Shown one piece after another: positions 5,407 through 6,701 of a DNA stretch of 6,701 nt. Numbering within the stretch: the stretch's first letter is position 1; every line of letters starts with the position of its first letter. Origin of the DNA: Lachnospiraceae bacterium UBA3785 (GTDB lineage Bacteria; Bacillota; Clostridia; Lachnospirales; Lachnospiraceae); NCBI GenBank assembly GCA_002369495.1, contig DFFD01000050.1, positions 19,368 to 26,068 on the forward strand, written 5' to 3'. The translations under genes and the position numbers were made by a program. The notes beneath the pieces were generated by a model. It was not told the DNA's origin. It saw nothing but the letters and a program-made list of their open reading frames with translations, and searched no databases.

Positions 5407-5467
5407 AAAAAGCGGACTGCAAACGCAGCCCGCTTTTTTCTAAGAACCGTCCCCCAGGAACCGTTCC
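5367..5467. repeat. GGGACGGTTC repeat cluster with nested hairpin, locus C
   Basis: Degenerate left-arm pieces GGGGACG (5367-5373) and CCCGGTTCCC (5381-5390) precede an intact GGGACGGTTCT (5392-5402). An intact AGAACCGTCCC (5443-5453) and a one-mismatch copy GGAACCGTTCC (5457-5467) follow on the other side. The intact arms pair over 11 bp around the inner terminator stem. The left part overlaps the 3' end of the RT coding region, and the cluster ends 19 bases before the stop codon of the convergent Hsp70-like gene. Confidence 0.88.
5405..5440. terminator. bidirectional intrinsic terminator after the RT gene
   Basis: A 16-bp stem with one A/C mismatch (5405-5420 with 5425-5440) has an AAAC loop, a GC-rich upper half (AGCGG.CTGC) and A6/T6 tracts at the base. 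Reading in + it follows the RT stop directly; the TGA at 5404-5406 is partly within the stem. Reading in - it lies 46 bases after the stop of the Hsp70-like gene. It is nested inside the locus C arms. Confidence 0.87.
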
Positions 5468-5485
5468 TGAGGGCTTCTTTTTCAC

Positions 5486-6701
5486 TCACCCCAGCGGCAC
5501 CTCCACGATCTCGGCCATCCGCATGAGGCAGGTCTCGATCTGCTCGGAGATCTCGCGGACCATGCGGGAGGAGATCTCCTCATTTTTCTCCTTCTCGAGG
5601 CTCGTGTAGAAGCTGTTCCGGATGTCGTCGGTGAGGTCGTTCAGGCGCTCTTTGAGGCGCTTCTTCGAGACCAGCTTCCGCATCGGGACCGGGATGTCGA
5701 CGGAGAGGAGCATGTCCTGCATCTGTTTCTTGCCGAGGAGCAGGACGAGGAGCGTCACGACCGCCCCGGCGATGATCCCGGTCGGGCCGCTCGAGACGAG
5801 CGCGACGCCGCTCCCGCCGCAGAGGAGGCCGACGATGACCGAGATGATCGTGTCGATGAGCCAGGTCATTTCGTTGACGGCGAAGACATTTTTCGTGTCG
5901 AGGCGGATGTCGATCTCCGTGAGCGAGAGGTAGGAGGAGAGGCTGAGCGCCCGGTAGGGCACCTTGTGGCGGGTGCAGATCGGGACCGTCAGCTCCTCGA
6001 GCTCGTAGGAGACCGGCTTGAGCCAGGCCGCGACCGGCTTCACCAGCAGTTTTTTCGCCTCTTCGGTGTGCAGGAAGGCGGTGATGGCGGTCTCAAGCTC
6101 CGCGTCGATGTCGGAGAGGCGGCGGATCTCGCCGTCGCGCCAGCGGTAGATGACGGGGAGGACGGCATTTTCGATGATCGGGGCCGTCAGCGTGTCGACC
6201 GCGCGCATGTAGAGGTCGTCGATGGTCTCCGAGACGATCTTCTCGACCGAGGTGGAGTCGATGAGGTCCCGGACCTCCCGGCGGAACGCGCGGACATCCG
6301 CGTCGATCCTGCCGCAAAATGCAAGCCCCCTCGCCACCGAAAACTCGGGCGAGCGCTCGCGGATGATGATCGCCTCGGGAAATGCCTCCGTGCACCAGTC
6401 CGTAATCGCCGGCAGGCGGGAGACGCCGCCCGTGAGGAAGAGCAGCTCGGGCAGATCCCCGGCAAGGCGGCTTCGGAGCTCTCTGAGGCTCTCCATGAAG
6501 ACCGATTTGAAGGAGCGGCCGCTTAGGGGTTTGCATTTTCCGTTTAAAATCCGGTCGGCGGTTTCCGCGTCCATGCGGAGCGTGAGGTCCAGCGGCTTGT
6601 CGTAGAAAATCTGCAGGGTATTGGTGCAGCCGTGTTCGGCCCAGTAGTCCTCATCCGCGAAATATTTCTCCTTGAGGCGGCGTGCGGCAAACTCCGCGTA
6701 G
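5486..6701 (-). CDS. Hsp70-like protein with C-terminal hydrophobic hairpin (N-terminus outside window)
   Basis: Partial gene: the minus-strand frame is open to the right edge, adding 42 residues before the Met at 6574 for about 404 visible residues, so that Met is internal. LTLRMDAETADRILNG and LLFLTGGVSRLPAI (visible residues about 86-99) match the Hsp70/DnaK nucleotide-binding domain, the latter being the adenosine-binding loop (LTGG-x-SR-x-P). SPEFSVARGLAF fits the following 'VA-x-G' helix. The phosphate loops and catalytic threonine are beyond the edge. After the ATPase domain there is no DnaK-type beta-sandwich. Instead a helical region is followed by a hydrophobic Gly-rich hairpin (about 280-322: WLIDTIISVIVGLL, then GIIAGAVVTLLVLLLG) and a charged coiled-coil-like tail (KKRLKERLNDL to EISEQIETCL). 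It is probably a membrane-associated ATPase chaperone variant. Client unknown. It converges on the RT and shares its terminator. Confidence 0.85.
   Translation of the reverse strand, partial: YAEFAARRLKEKYFADEDYWAEHGCTNTLQIFYDKPLDLTLRMDAETADRILNGKCKPLSGRSFKSVFMESLRELRSRLAGDLPELLFLTGGVSRLPAITDWCTEAFPEAIIIRERSPEFSVARGLAFCGRIDADVRAFRREVRDLIDSTSVEKIVSETIDDLYMRAVDTLTAPIIENAVLPVIYRWRDGEIRRLSDIDAELETAITAFLHTEEAKKLLVKPVAAWLKPVSYELEELTVPICTRHKVPYRALSLSSYLSLTEIDIRLDTKNVFAVNEMTWLIDTIISVIVGLLCGGSGVALVSSGPTGIIAGAVVTLLVLLLGKKQMQDMLLSVDIPVPMRKLVSKKRLKERLNDLTDDIRNSFYTSLEKEKNEEISSRMVREISEQIETCLMRMAEIVEVPLG

Noticed and set aside
3825..5485. Diversity-generating retroelement or retron
   Set aside because: No template/variable repeat pair or adenine-biased differences are visible. 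The RT lacks a retron VTG signature, and no msr/msd-like inverted-repeat layout is evident beyond the dispersed repeat family.
5966..6526. + strand open frame opposite the Hsp70-like gene
   Set aside because: No start signal and a composition typical of antisense frames in GC-rich genes; the minus-strand frame carries real motifs.

Overview
The window looks like a piece of a GC-rich Clostridia chromosome, probably Lachnospiraceae or a relative. The basis is strong purine-rich Shine-Dalgarno sites, short gene spacing, high-GC codon use and a DgkB/YegS-type lipid kinase. This placement comes from gene style only; there is no rRNA or other marker gene here.

Layout, left to right. Positions 1-60 hold direct repeats built on GAACCGTCCC, directly in front of the ribosome binding site of cysK (77-1009, +, cysteine synthase). 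cysK is followed closely by a membrane-anchored, low-complexity secreted protein (1021-1692, +) and a small acidic beta-rich protein (1730-1942, +). These three probably form one operon. It ends in a large hairpin (1974-2065) shared with the convergent lipid kinase gene (3002-2073, -). A 183-base divergent intergenic region carries a promoter for the kinase and, on the other strand, a perfect 14-bp palindrome over a possible extended -10 box. That second promoter would serve a 212-residue protein of unknown function (3186-3824, +). After a gene-poor stretch (3825-4170) that ends in a dense repeat array comes a stand-alone reverse transcriptase (RT; 4171-5406, +). It is followed by another repeat-flanked hairpin and a convergent, right-truncated Hsp70-like gene with a hydrophobic hairpin (6701-5486, -).

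The most unusual element is a family of inverted repeats with the core GGGACGGTTCT / AGAACCGTCCC. Three loci (1974-2065, 4018-4074, 5392-5453) share the same plan: identical 11-bp outer arms around an inner stem whose sequence is different each time. Two of the three are placed as bidirectional terminators between convergent genes. The third, upstream of the RT, has its right half repeated as a 37-bp tandem. The RT gene is bracketed by these repeats, and its last codons and stop lie inside one. This suggests, without proving it, an RT linked to a REP-like repeat family or to a structured RNA.

A second genome-scale signal is a large excess of the hexamer AAAATG/CATTTT in both orientations, inside and outside genes. 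I count 23 by eye, where base composition predicts roughly one or two.
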